A program made the position numbers and the translations under genes. Shown piece by piece: positions 38,643 to 46,224 of a DNA stretch of 64,000 nt (within the stretch, counting starts at the first letter, position 1; every line of letters starts with the position of its first letter). A model generated the notes under the pieces. The model made no database searches, was not told the DNA's origin, and saw only the letters and a program-made list of their open reading frames with translations. Source of the stretch: Paraburkholderia phytofirmans OLGA172 (GTDB lineage Bacteria; Pseudomonadota; Gammaproteobacteria; Burkholderiales; Burkholderiaceae); the NCBI RefSeq assembly GCF_001634365.1, contig NZ_CP014578.1:3038001-3102000 (forward strand), given 5' to 3'.

Positions 38643-39503
38643 ATGACTGCCAAACTGATCGACGGCCTCGCCCTATCCAAGACCCTGCGCGCCGAAGTCG
38701 CCACGCGTGCCGCCGCCCTTACCACTCGCGGCCATCAGCCGGGCCTCGCCGTGGTGCTGGTCGGCGACAATCCAGCCAGCGAAGTCTACGTGCGCAACAA
38801 GGTCAAGGCGTGTAATGACAACGGCCTTGGTTCGTCGTTCGACCGCTATCCGGCCGATCTGCCGGAAGCCGATCTGCTGGCGCGCATCGACGAACTGAAT
38901 CGCGACCCGCGCATCCACGGCATTCTGGTGCAACTGCCGCTGCCGCCGCATATCGACAGCCACAAGGTGATCGAGGCGATCGCGCCGGAAAAGGACGTCG
39001 ACGGTTTTCACGTCGCCAATGCGGGCGCACTGATGACCGGCCGGCCGCTGTTCCGCCCGTGCACACCGTACGGCGTGATGAAAATGCTGGCGGCCTATGA
39101 GATTCCGTTGCAAGGCGCGAACGCGGTGGTGATCGGCCGCTCGAACATCGTCGGCAAGCCGATGGCGCTGCTGCTGCTCGAAGCCGGCGCAACCGTCACG
39201 ATCTGCCATAGCAAGACGCGCGACCTGGCCGCCCATACCCGTAACGCCGACGTGGTGGTCGCCGCCACCGGCCTGCGCAACATTCTCACGGCGGACATGG
39301 TGAAGCCCGGCGCAGCCGTGATCGACGTCGGCATGAATCGCGACGAAGCCGGCAAGCTGTGCGGCGATGTCGATTTCGCGGGTGTCAAGGACGTGGCCGG
39401 CTACGTCACGCCGGTGCCGGGCGGTGTCGGTCCGATGACCATCACGATGCTGCTCGTCAACACGATCGAAGCCGCCGAGCGCGAAGCCGCCGCAAAGGCT
39501 TAA
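38643..39503 (+). CDS. folD: Methylenetetrahydrofolate dehydrogenase/cyclohydrolase FolD
   Basis: Bifunctional one-carbon enzyme interconverting 5,10-methylene- and 10-formyl-THF with NADP. The 286-residue product shows the family motifs [18 protein letters not shown] (with catalytic lysine), [36 protein letters not shown] and [14 protein letters not shown]. The start [13 protein letters not shown] at 38643 is conserved; an in-frame ATG at 38583 would add non-family residues. Confidence 0.96.
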   Translation: MTAKLIDGLALSKTLRAEVATRAAALTTRGHQPGLAVVLVGDNPASEVYVRNKVKACNDNGLGSSFDRYPADLPEADLLARIDELNRDPRIHGILVQLPLPPHIDSHKVIEAIAPEKDVDGFHVANAGALMTGRPLFRPCTPYGVMKMLAAYEIPLQGANAVVIGRSNIVGKPMALLLLEAGATVTICHSKTRDLAAHTRNADVVVAATGLRNILTADMVKPGAAVIDVGMNRDEAGKLCGDVDFAGVKDVAGYVTPVPGGVGPMTITMLLVNTIEAAEREAAAKA

Positions 39504-39911
39504 AGACGCGAACTCGTGCCGGCGAAGCGGTTTCGCCGGCAGGCACGGCTTCAATGCCTGATCGCCATACGTCACGCCAGCCATCCTCCTGAGCACGCCG
39601 GGAAAAAAGCCAGAATGCGGCAGGGCAGCAACTCCCACCGTCCGGCTTCGTACAGCGTGCAGCTGCACAGCGGGAGCGGCGAGTCAGGGGCAACACCGCG
39701 GCGCCTGCCCGCCGCCCGAACACTGTCTGAACCGCGCGCGGCATTCGCTCCCGCGCACGCAGTCGCGCGACATCTGATAATTTGTCTGCCGACGGATTGG
39801 AATCGGCGCGCCCCGCCCCAATAATGTCCTCATGGAGTGTCATCGGGGCGTCCTCGCGCGCGCCCGTCGATGCACCGATTACCCGTTCACCCGCGTCAGA
39901 CAGGAAGCCAT
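39504..39911. other. Intergenic region folD to prlC
   Basis: No gene is seen. A hairpin GCCGGCGAA / TTCGCCGGC (39518-39526 with 39532-39540) lies 15 bases after folD; it lacks a following T-run, so it is not a classic intrinsic terminator. A GATAAT-like -10 lies near 39776 without a clear -35. Confidence 0.4.
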
Positions 39912-42020
39912 ATGTCCACTACCCCCTCGAAGCACGACAATCCGCTCCTCGATTTCTCCGACCTGCCGCGCTTTGGCGAAATCCGCCCCGAACACGTCAC
40001 CCCTGCCCTCGATATCCTGCTCGCCGATGCAGCCGCCGCTGTCGAGCGCGCCGCCCAGCCGATTACACCGGCTTCGTGGTCCGACGTGGTCGAGCCGGTC
40101 GAGCGCGCCACAGAACCGCTGTCGCGCGCCTGGAGCGTGGTCGGCCATCTGAATGCCGTGGCCGATACGCCGGAACTGCGCGCCGTGTACGGCGAAAATC
40201 TGCCGCGCGTGACCGAATTCTGGTCGAGCGTCGGCCAGAATCTCGCGTTGTACGAGAAGTACAAGGCACTGAACGCCAGCGACGATTTCGCCTCGCTCAC
40301 GGGCGAGCGCAAGAAGATCCTGGGCAACGCGTTGCGCGATTTCCGCCTGTCGGGTGCGGAATTGCCGGAAGACCAGAAGCCGCATTTCGCCGCATTGCAG
40401 GAACGCCAGGCGGGGTTGTCGAAAGCGTTTTCGGATCACGTGCTCGATGCGACGAACGCGTACACCTATATCGTCGAAGCCGGCGATGAGGCACAACTGG
40501 CCGGCCTGCCCGAAGACGTGATCGAAGCCGCGCAGGAAGCGGCCGAACGCGAAGGCAAGACCGGTTACAAATTCACGCTGCACTTCCCGTCATATTTCCC
40601 GGTGATGCAATACTCGGAAAATCGCGCGATGCGCGAAGCGATGTACCGCGCGTATGTGACGCGCGCGTCGGAACTCGGTCCGCAATATGGCTACGGCAAG
40701 CCGGAATGGGACAACACGGCGGTACTCGCCGAACAACTGAAACTGCGCGCGGAAGAAGCGCACATGCTCGGCTACAACAACTTCGCCGAAGTCTCGCTCG
40801 CGCCGAAGATGGCCGAGTCGCCGGCGCAAGTGATGGCCTTCCTCGAAGATCTCGCCACGCGCGCGCGTCCGCACGCCGAACAGGACTGGAAAGAACTGCG
40901 CGAATTTGCCGCGACCGAACTCGGCATGACCGACCTGCAGCCGTGGGACATGACGTTCGCCGCCGAACGTCTGCGCCAGAAGCGCTATTCGTTTTCCGAG
41001 AACGAAGTCAAACAATATTTCCCGGAAGACATCGTATTCAAGGGCCTGTTCAAGGTCACCGAAACGCTGTTCGGCGTGCGCATCCGTCGCGACGAAGCGG
41101 CCGTCTGGCATCCGGACGTGCGCTTTTTCCGCGTCGAGAATCAGGACGGCGGCCTCGTCGCCCAGTTCTATCTCGATCTGTATGCACGCGAAGGCAAGCG
41201 CGGCGGCGCATGGATGGACGATGCGCGTGGCCGTCACAAGCACACGCACGGCAGCGTGCAAACGCCGGTGGCGTATCTGACCTGCAACTTCTCGGCGCCG
41301 GTCGGCGGCAAGCCTGCCTGCTTCACGCATGATGAAGTGATCACACTGTTCCACGAGTTCGGCCACGGACTGCATCACATGCTCACGCGTGTCGATGAAC
41401 TGGGCGTGTCGGGCATCAACGGCGTCGAGTGGGACGCGGTTGAATTGCCGTCGCAGTTCATGGAAAACTTCTGCTGGGAGTGGGACGTGTTGAGCGACAT
41501 GACCTCGCACGTCGATACCGCCAAGCCGCTGCCGCGTGATCTGTTCGACAAGATGCTCGCCGCGAAGAATTTCCAGAGCGGTCTCGGCACGTTGCGCCAG
41601 ATCGTGTTCTCGATGTTCGACATGCAGCTGCACACCGGTTTCGATGCGTCCGGTACGAAGAACGCCACCGAACTCGCGAGCGAGATCAACGAGCGTTTCC
41701 ACGTGGTGCCGCAAGCGGCGTTCTCGCGTTGGCCGAACACGTTCAGCCATATTTTCGCGGGCGGTTATGCGGCGGGCTACTACAGCTACAAGTGGGCTGA
41801 AGTGCTGTCCGCCGATGCGTATGCCGCGTTCGAAGAAGCCGCACAAGCCGCGAGTGGCAGCGTGCTCGATCAGGCAACCGGCCTGCGTTATCGCAAGGAG
41901 ATTCTGGAGGTGGGCGGCAGCCGTCCCGCGATGGAATCGTTCAAGGCGTTCCGCGGCCGCGAGCCGAATATCGATGCCTTGTTGCGCCACAACGGCATGA
42001 CGCCTGGCGCGGCGCATTGA
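39912..42020 (+). CDS. prlC: Oligopeptidase A (M3 metallopeptidase)
   Basis: Cytosolic zinc oligopeptidase that degrades short peptides including cleaved signal peptides. The 702-residue product contains the HEXXH zinc site (TLFHEFGHGLHHML, about residue 480) and the downstream glutamate region (ELPSQFMENFCWEW) characteristic of M3 enzymes. The start MSTTPSKHDNPLLDFSDLP at 39912 gives the normal length. Confidence 0.95.
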   Translation: MSTTPSKHDNPLLDFSDLPRFGEIRPEHVTPALDILLADAAAAVERAAQPITPASWSDVVEPVERATEPLSRAWSVVGHLNAVADTPELRAVYGENLPRVTEFWSSVGQNLALYEKYKALNASDDFASLTGERKKILGNALRDFRLSGAELPEDQKPHFAALQERQAGLSKAFSDHVLDATNAYTYIVEAGDEAQLAGLPEDVIEAAQEAAEREGKTGYKFTLHFPSYFPVMQYSENRAMREAMYRAYVTRASELGPQYGYGKPEWDNTAVLAEQLKLRAEEAHMLGYNNFAEVSLAPKMAESPAQVMAFLEDLATRARPHAEQDWKELREFAATELGMTDLQPWDMTFAAERLRQKRYSFSENEVKQYFPEDIVFKGLFKVTETLFGVRIRRDEAAVWHPDVRFFRVENQDGGLVAQFYLDLYAREGKRGGAWMDDARGRHKHTHGSVQTPVAYLTCNFSAPVGGKPACFTHDEVITLFHEFGHGLHHMLTRVDELGVSGINGVEWDAVELPSQFMENFCWEWDVLSDMTSHVDTAKPLPRDLFDKMLAAKNFQSGLGTLRQIVFSMFDMQLHTGFDASGTKNATELASEINERFHVVPQAAFSRWPNTFSHIFAGGYAAGYYSYKWAEVLSADAYAAFEEAAQAASGSVLDQATGLRYRKEILEVGGSRPAMESFKAFRGREPNIDALLRHNGMTPGAAH

Positions 42021-42072
42021 TCTCGCGTTGAAGCGGCAGTCGGCGTTGCGGACCGCGCCGACGTCGATAAAC

Positions 42073-42160
42073 AAGCCGGTGACCTGCTCATGAAAAAACA
42101 CCCCAAATCGTTGGACGGGTGTCCAACTTTTGGGGTGCAGTTCAAAGTTACCGGCTTTTT
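42073..42160. terminator. Nested inverted repeats, candidate bidirectional terminator; IS-end-like
   Basis: Three nested palindromes lie between convergent prlC and the deaminase gene. Outer arms: AAGCCGGT / ACCGGCTT (42073-42080 with 42150-42157), followed by TTT on the plus strand. Middle: CACCCCAAA / TTTGGGGTG (42099-42107 with 42129-42137), followed by TTTTTT on the minus strand. Inner: GTTGGAC / GTCCAAC (42110-42116 with 42121-42127). The minus-strand hairpin is a good terminator for the deaminase gene. The right part reads on the minus strand TGAACTGCACCCCAAAAG then TTGGAC, resembling IS3-family (IS150-type) terminal repeats. Confidence 0.7.
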
Positions 42161-42189
42161 CATTCTCGCACCAGTATGCGGCGCGCGGC

Positions 42190-43482
42190 TTAAGCGCGAT
42201 GCAGTTTGAAATCCACCTGCGCAGGACGCCCTTCCAGCGACAACGCCGCGTGCGCAGCAGGCGCACGGCTCACCACCTTGCCCCGGCTCACCACCGCGAG
42301 CCGCGCGGCGCGCAGACGGATCGCTTCGACCGGATCGCGTGCGTCGAGCAGCACGAGATTGGCAGCGCTTCCCGGCGCGATGCCGTAGTCTTCCAGACCG
42401 AGAATACGCGCGGCATTCACCGTGACCGCGTCGAAGCACGCATGCATGCCCTCGACGCCCGTCATCTGCGCAACATGCAAACCCATCTGCGCGACTTCGA
42501 GCATGTCACCCGAACCGAGGCTGTACCACGGGTCCATCACGCAGTCGTGGCCGAACGCGACGTTGATGCCCGCTGCCATCATCTCCGGCACGCGTGTCAT
42601 GCCACGCCGTTTCGGATACGTGTCGCTGCGGCCTTGCAGCGTGATGTTGATCAGCGGATTGGCGATCGCCGCGACGCCCGACTCGCGCATCAGCGGCAAG
42701 AGCTTGCTGACGTAGTAGTTGTCCATCGAATGCATCGAGGTCAGGTGCGAACCGGTGACGCGCCCATGCAAGCCGAGCCGTTGCGTTTCGGCTGCGAGCG
42801 TTTCGATATGGCGCGACATCGGATCGTCCGATTCGTCGCAATGCATGTCGACACGTAGGCCCTGCTCCGCCGCGAACTCGCACAGCATACGCACGGACTG
42901 CGCGCCGTCGGCCATCGTGCGTTCGAAATGCGGAATCCCGCCGACTACGTCGACGCCCATCGCAATCGCCCGCTTGAGATTCTCGAATGCGCCGGCGCTG
43001 CGCAACACGCCGTCCTGCGGAAACGCAACCAGTTGCAAGTCGAGATACGGTGCGACGCGGCGCTTCACTTCGATCAGTGCCTCGACCGCGAGCAAGCGTG
43101 GATCACAGACATCCACGTGACTGCGAATCGCCAGCAGACCGCGCGCGACAGCCCAGTCGCAGTACTGCAGCGCGCGCTCGATCAGCGCCTCCTGCGTGAG
43201 GTCAGGCTTCAGTTCGCCCCACAGCGCGATGCCTTCCAGCAAGGTGCCCGACGCGTTCACGCGCGGCAGACCGTACGACAGCGTCGCGTCCATGTGGAAA
43301 TGCGGATCGACGAATGGCGGCGTGACGAGCGAACCGGCGGCGTCGATTTCTTCGCGTGCGCTTGCGCTTAGATTCGGTTCGACGGCGACGATGCGGCCCG
43401 CTTCGATGCCGATGTCGACCGGCTGCTTGTGACGCGGCGCGGCGCTCGGCGGCAGCATCGCGCGGCGGATGATCAGATCCAT
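42190..43482 (-). CDS. Cytosine deaminase-family amidohydrolase with Cys314 (candidate 5-methylcytosine deaminase)
   Basis: A 430-residue metal-dependent amidohydrolase closely resembling E. coli CodA (cytosine to uracil plus ammonia). The metal and catalytic residues fall at the same numbers as in CodA: H61 and H63 (DPHFHMD), Q156 (FPQDG), H214 and E217 (MHCDESDD), H246 (SHLTSM) and D313 (GHDCVMDPWY). The residue after D313 is Cys314 rather than the Asp314 of CodA. In CodA homologues, loss of Asp314 has been associated with acceptance of 5-methylcytosine, so this enzyme may make thymine from 5-methylcytosine. The start at 43482 gives MDLIIRRAML. No codB permease is adjacent. The plain codA name is not used because specificity is uncertain. 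Confidence 0.85.
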   Translation of the reverse strand: MDLIIRRAMLPPSAAPRHKQPVDIGIEAGRIVAVEPNLSASAREEIDAAGSLVTPPFVDPHFHMDATLSYGLPRVNASGTLLEGIALWGELKPDLTQEALIERALQYCDWAVARGLLAIRSHVDVCDPRLLAVEALIEVKRRVAPYLDLQLVAFPQDGVLRSAGAFENLKRAIAMGVDVVGGIPHFERTMADGAQSVRMLCEFAAEQGLRVDMHCDESDDPMSRHIETLAAETQRLGLHGRVTGSHLTSMHSMDNYYVSKLLPLMRESGVAAIANPLINITLQGRSDTYPKRRGMTRVPEMMAAGINVAFGHDCVMDPWYSLGSGDMLEVAQMGLHVAQMTGVEGMHACFDAVTVNAARILGLEDYGIAPGSAANLVLLDARDPVEAIRLRAARLAVVSRGKVVSRAPAAHAALSLEGRPAQVDFKLHRA

Positions 43483-43650
43483 GGTTCGCTCCCTGTTGAC
43501 CGCTCTTTGAGTGACTACGATTCTATCGGCGCCAGAAAGTGCGTGGCGACGTTTTAGCAAGTCGCCGTACCGGTGCGCAGAGGGGAATCCGTACCGGCTG
43601 CGTGCACTGGCGCCCGCCTATACTCGACTTTCGAATGCTCGGTGCCTGGC

Positions 43651-43702
<52 letters not shown>

Positions 43703-43752
43703 TTCTCCTTCGACGCATAACGGCCTGCATCATCCACCAACGGAGCAAGACC

Positions 43753-44451
43753 ATGAAAACCATCGGCGTGATCGGCGGAATGAGTTGGGAATCGTCGACC
43801 GAGTACTACACGCTCATGAACCGCCACGCCAAGGCGCGCCTCGGCGGCCACCACAATGCCCGCAGCCTGTTGCTGACGGTCGACTTCGCGTCGATCGAGG
43901 CCAACCAGCGCGCGGGCGACTGGACCGCGCTCGGCAAACAGATGGCCGACGCCGCCCGTCAGCTCGAACGCGGCGGCGCCGACCTGGTGATACTGGCGAC
44001 CAACACCATGCATCGCGTGGTTGAATCGATCGAACAGGCGATCGACGTGCCGTTCCTGCACATCGCCGATCCGACCGGTAGCGCGCTGCGCGCGGCGGGA
44101 ATCGAGCGGGTCGGTTTGCTGGGTACACGCTATACGATGGAGCAGACGTTTTACACGGGACGCTTACACGAGCGCTACGGCCTCGAGACACTGATTCCCG
44201 ACGAAGCCGAACGCGCGGATGTGCATCGCATCATCTACGACGAGTTGTGCCACGGCAACGTCAATGACGCTTCGCGGGCGGTGTATCAGCGCGTGATCGA
44301 AGGACTTGCTGCGCGGGGTGCGCAGGCGGTGATTCTCGGCTGTACGGAAATCACCCTGCTGATCAAGCCGGAAGATTCGGCGCTTCCCGTGTTCGACACG
44401 ACCGCGTTGCATGCTCAAGCGGCGGTGGAATGGGCGATCGAGTCGGACTGA
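43753..44451 (+). CDS. Aspartate/glutamate racemase family protein
   Basis: A 232-residue enzyme of the Asp/Glu racemase family (YgeA-like broad-specificity amino-acid racemase). The N-terminus MKTIGVIGGMSWESSTEYY, the first catalytic cysteine position replaced by threonine in ILATNTMHR, and the second catalytic cysteine in VILGCTEITLLI are visible. Replacement of the first Cys by Thr also occurs in YgeA-type proteins, so one-base racemisation or a changed activity is possible. The start at 43753 follows CGGAG. It is divergent from the deaminase gene. Confidence 0.85.
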   Translation: MKTIGVIGGMSWESSTEYYTLMNRHAKARLGGHHNARSLLLTVDFASIEANQRAGDWTALGKQMADAARQLERGGADLVILATNTMHRVVESIEQAIDVPFLHIADPTGSALRAAGIERVGLLGTRYTMEQTFYTGRLHERYGLETLIPDEAERADVHRIIYDELCHGNVNDASRAVYQRVIEGLAARGAQAVILGCTEITLLIKPEDSALPVFDTTALHAQAAVEWAIESD

Positions 44452-44514
44452 CAGCCGCAGACTGAATGCTAGTGCGCGTGACGCATGCATGAGGAAACAG
44501 CAGGCGCCAGAAGT

Positions 44515-44549
44515 CAAAAAGCCCGCGTAGCTTGCGCTAGCGGGCTTTC
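44515..44549 (-). terminator. Terminator downstream of tRNA-fMet
   Basis: AAAGCCCGC pairs with GCGGGCTTT around a partly paired loop (44518-44526 with 44540-44548); on the minus strand the stem is followed by TTTTT-type sequence. It lies just past the tRNA 3' end and may serve the convergent racemase gene as well. Confidence 0.8.
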
Positions 44550-44558
44550 AACAATGCT

Positions 44559-44635
<77 letters not shown>

Positions 44636-44720
44636 TCAGAGAAAAGCGATTGTATAGGGCCGTTCGCGAGACGTCAAACAATCGGGTGAAATAATTTCAG
44701 ACGAGGCGCCGCGCGTATTC

Positions 44721-44760
44721 GCACTCGGGCGCACTCGGGCGCACTCAGGCGCACTCGGGC
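44721..44760. repeat. 10-bp tandem repeat (GCACTCGGGC)4
   Basis: Four head-to-tail decamers, one with G-to-A variation (GCACTCAGGC), between the initiator tRNA and the orphan gene at 44816. Confidence 0.9.
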
Positions 44761-44815
44761 GGCACGTGAATGCAGCAAGTGATGCCGCAAGTGACGCCGC
44801 AAATGAGCAGGCACC

Positions 44816-45103
44816 TCAGAGATCCGCGACGGTCGCGCCTTCTACTTTGCCGTCGATGATGTCCGCGCCGTATTGGCTCGCGCTGCGTTTCGCGACGCCG
44901 AAATCGGAAAACGTGGACGGCAGCACGAGACGAAATACGCGGCTTGCCTTCGAGCCGCTGATGGCGCCCGGCCGGCACACGCGGACCGCAACGTCGTAAC
45001 CTTCGGCATGACGCTTGTGACCGTCGAACTTGTCGAACTGCCGCGAAAACACTAGCGGATGCACTTCGAAGTCCTTATAAAGGGCTGGATAGAGTTGGGC
45101 CAT
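44816..45103 (-). CDS. Hypothetical protein (95 aa)
   Basis: A small soluble basic protein starting MAQLYPALYKDFEVHPLVFSRQ and ending KVEGATVADL. No signal peptide or membrane segment is visible. The pattern of charged and hydrophobic residues looks like a real folded protein, and the amino-acid sequence is not low complexity. I do not recognise a family. It stands alone between the tRNA and xthA. Confidence 0.6.
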   Translation of the reverse strand: MAQLYPALYKDFEVHPLVFSRQFDKFDGHKRHAEGYDVAVRVCRPGAISGSKASRVFRLVLPSTFSDFGVAKRSASQYGADIIDGKVEGATVADL

Positions 45104-45358
45104 GATGCATCCCCGATGCGCGTAAAGGTGATCCCACTATACGCCGCGGCGTGACGGGATCGGGCTTTTATTTTCGACGGACGCCGAGGCAATTTTCACC
45201 GTCGCGTGTCTCGCGCGATAAGATGCGGGACTATCGGAATCAACCTGATCCGGCCAACCCGAATCCGGGACGCCAGACGGGGCAGCTAAAGCAAAATAAG
45301 GCAAAACCGCGGGGACAGTACCCCACAAAGCCTTGCCCAGCAAGAATGTGAGAATTTC

Positions 45359-46135
45359 ATGAAAATCGCCACCTGGAACGTCAACTCCCTCAAAGTCCGC
45401 CTGCAGCACGTCATCGATTGGCTCGAAACCAGCCACACCGATGTGCTGTGCCTGCAGGAACTGAAGCTGACCGACGACAAATTTCCCCGCGCCGAGCTCG
45501 AAGAAAAAGGCTACCGGAGCTGGTTCGCCGGCCAGAAGACCTATAACGGCGTCGGCATCCTGGTGCGCAAAGGCCTGAACGTCGACGAAAGCAGCATCGT
45601 GCGCAACATCCCGGGTTTTGAAGACCCGCAGCAACGCGTGATCGCCGCAACCATCGAAGGCGTGCGCATCGTCTCCGCGTACTTCCCGAACGGCCAGGCG
45701 CCGGGTACCGACAAATTCGCCTACAAGCTGCGCTGGCTCGCCGCACTGCACGATTGGATCGCGAGCGAAATGGCGCCGTATCCGAAGCTCGCGCTGCTCG
45801 GCGACTACAACATCGCGCCGGAAGATCGCGACGTGCACGATCCGAAAGCGTGGGAAGGCCAGAATCTGGTGTCGCCCGAAGAGCGTGCCGAATTCGTGCG
45901 GCTGATTGAACTCGGTCTCGTCGATGCGTTCCGCCAGTTCGAGCAGCCGGAGAAAATCTACTCGTGGTGGGACTACCGGATGATGGCGTTCCGCCGCAAT
46001 GCGGGGCTGCGCATCGACCATATTCTGCTGTCGAAAGCCCTTGCCGAAATCTGCTCGTCCTGCGATGTCGACAAGGTGCCGCGCAAGTGGGATCAGCCGT
46101 CGGACCACGCACCGGTCGTCGCACAGCTCGGCTGA
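45359..46135 (+). CDS. xthA: Exodeoxyribonuclease III
   Basis: AP endonuclease and 3'-5' exonuclease for base-excision repair. The 258-residue product starts MKIATWNVNSLKVRL and has the family motifs CLQELKLTDD (catalytic Glu), LLGDYNIAPEDRDVHD (Asp/Asn) and IDHILLS...SDHAPVVAQL (catalytic Asp-His). It overlaps no neighbour and is convergent with the S9 peptidase gene. Confidence 0.95.
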   Translation: MKIATWNVNSLKVRLQHVIDWLETSHTDVLCLQELKLTDDKFPRAELEEKGYRSWFAGQKTYNGVGILVRKGLNVDESSIVRNIPGFEDPQQRVIAATIEGVRIVSAYFPNGQAPGTDKFAYKLRWLAALHDWIASEMAPYPKLALLGDYNIAPEDRDVHDPKAWEGQNLVSPEERAEFVRLIELGLVDAFRQFEQPEKIYSWWDYRMMAFRRNAGLRIDHILLSKALAEICSSCDVDKVPRKWDQPSDHAPVVAQLG

Positions 46136-46224
46136 ACGGCGCCGCACGCATGGCCTCAAGCGAGGCCTCAACAACGCCAGAGCGAACCGTCAGTCGCGCC
46201 CGCCAGTCGGCCCGTTTCCGAAGC

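Noticed and set aside
42099..42137. Complete insertion sequence
   Set aside because: No transposase frame and only about 60 bases between the outer repeats; at most a remnant or a look-alike terminator.
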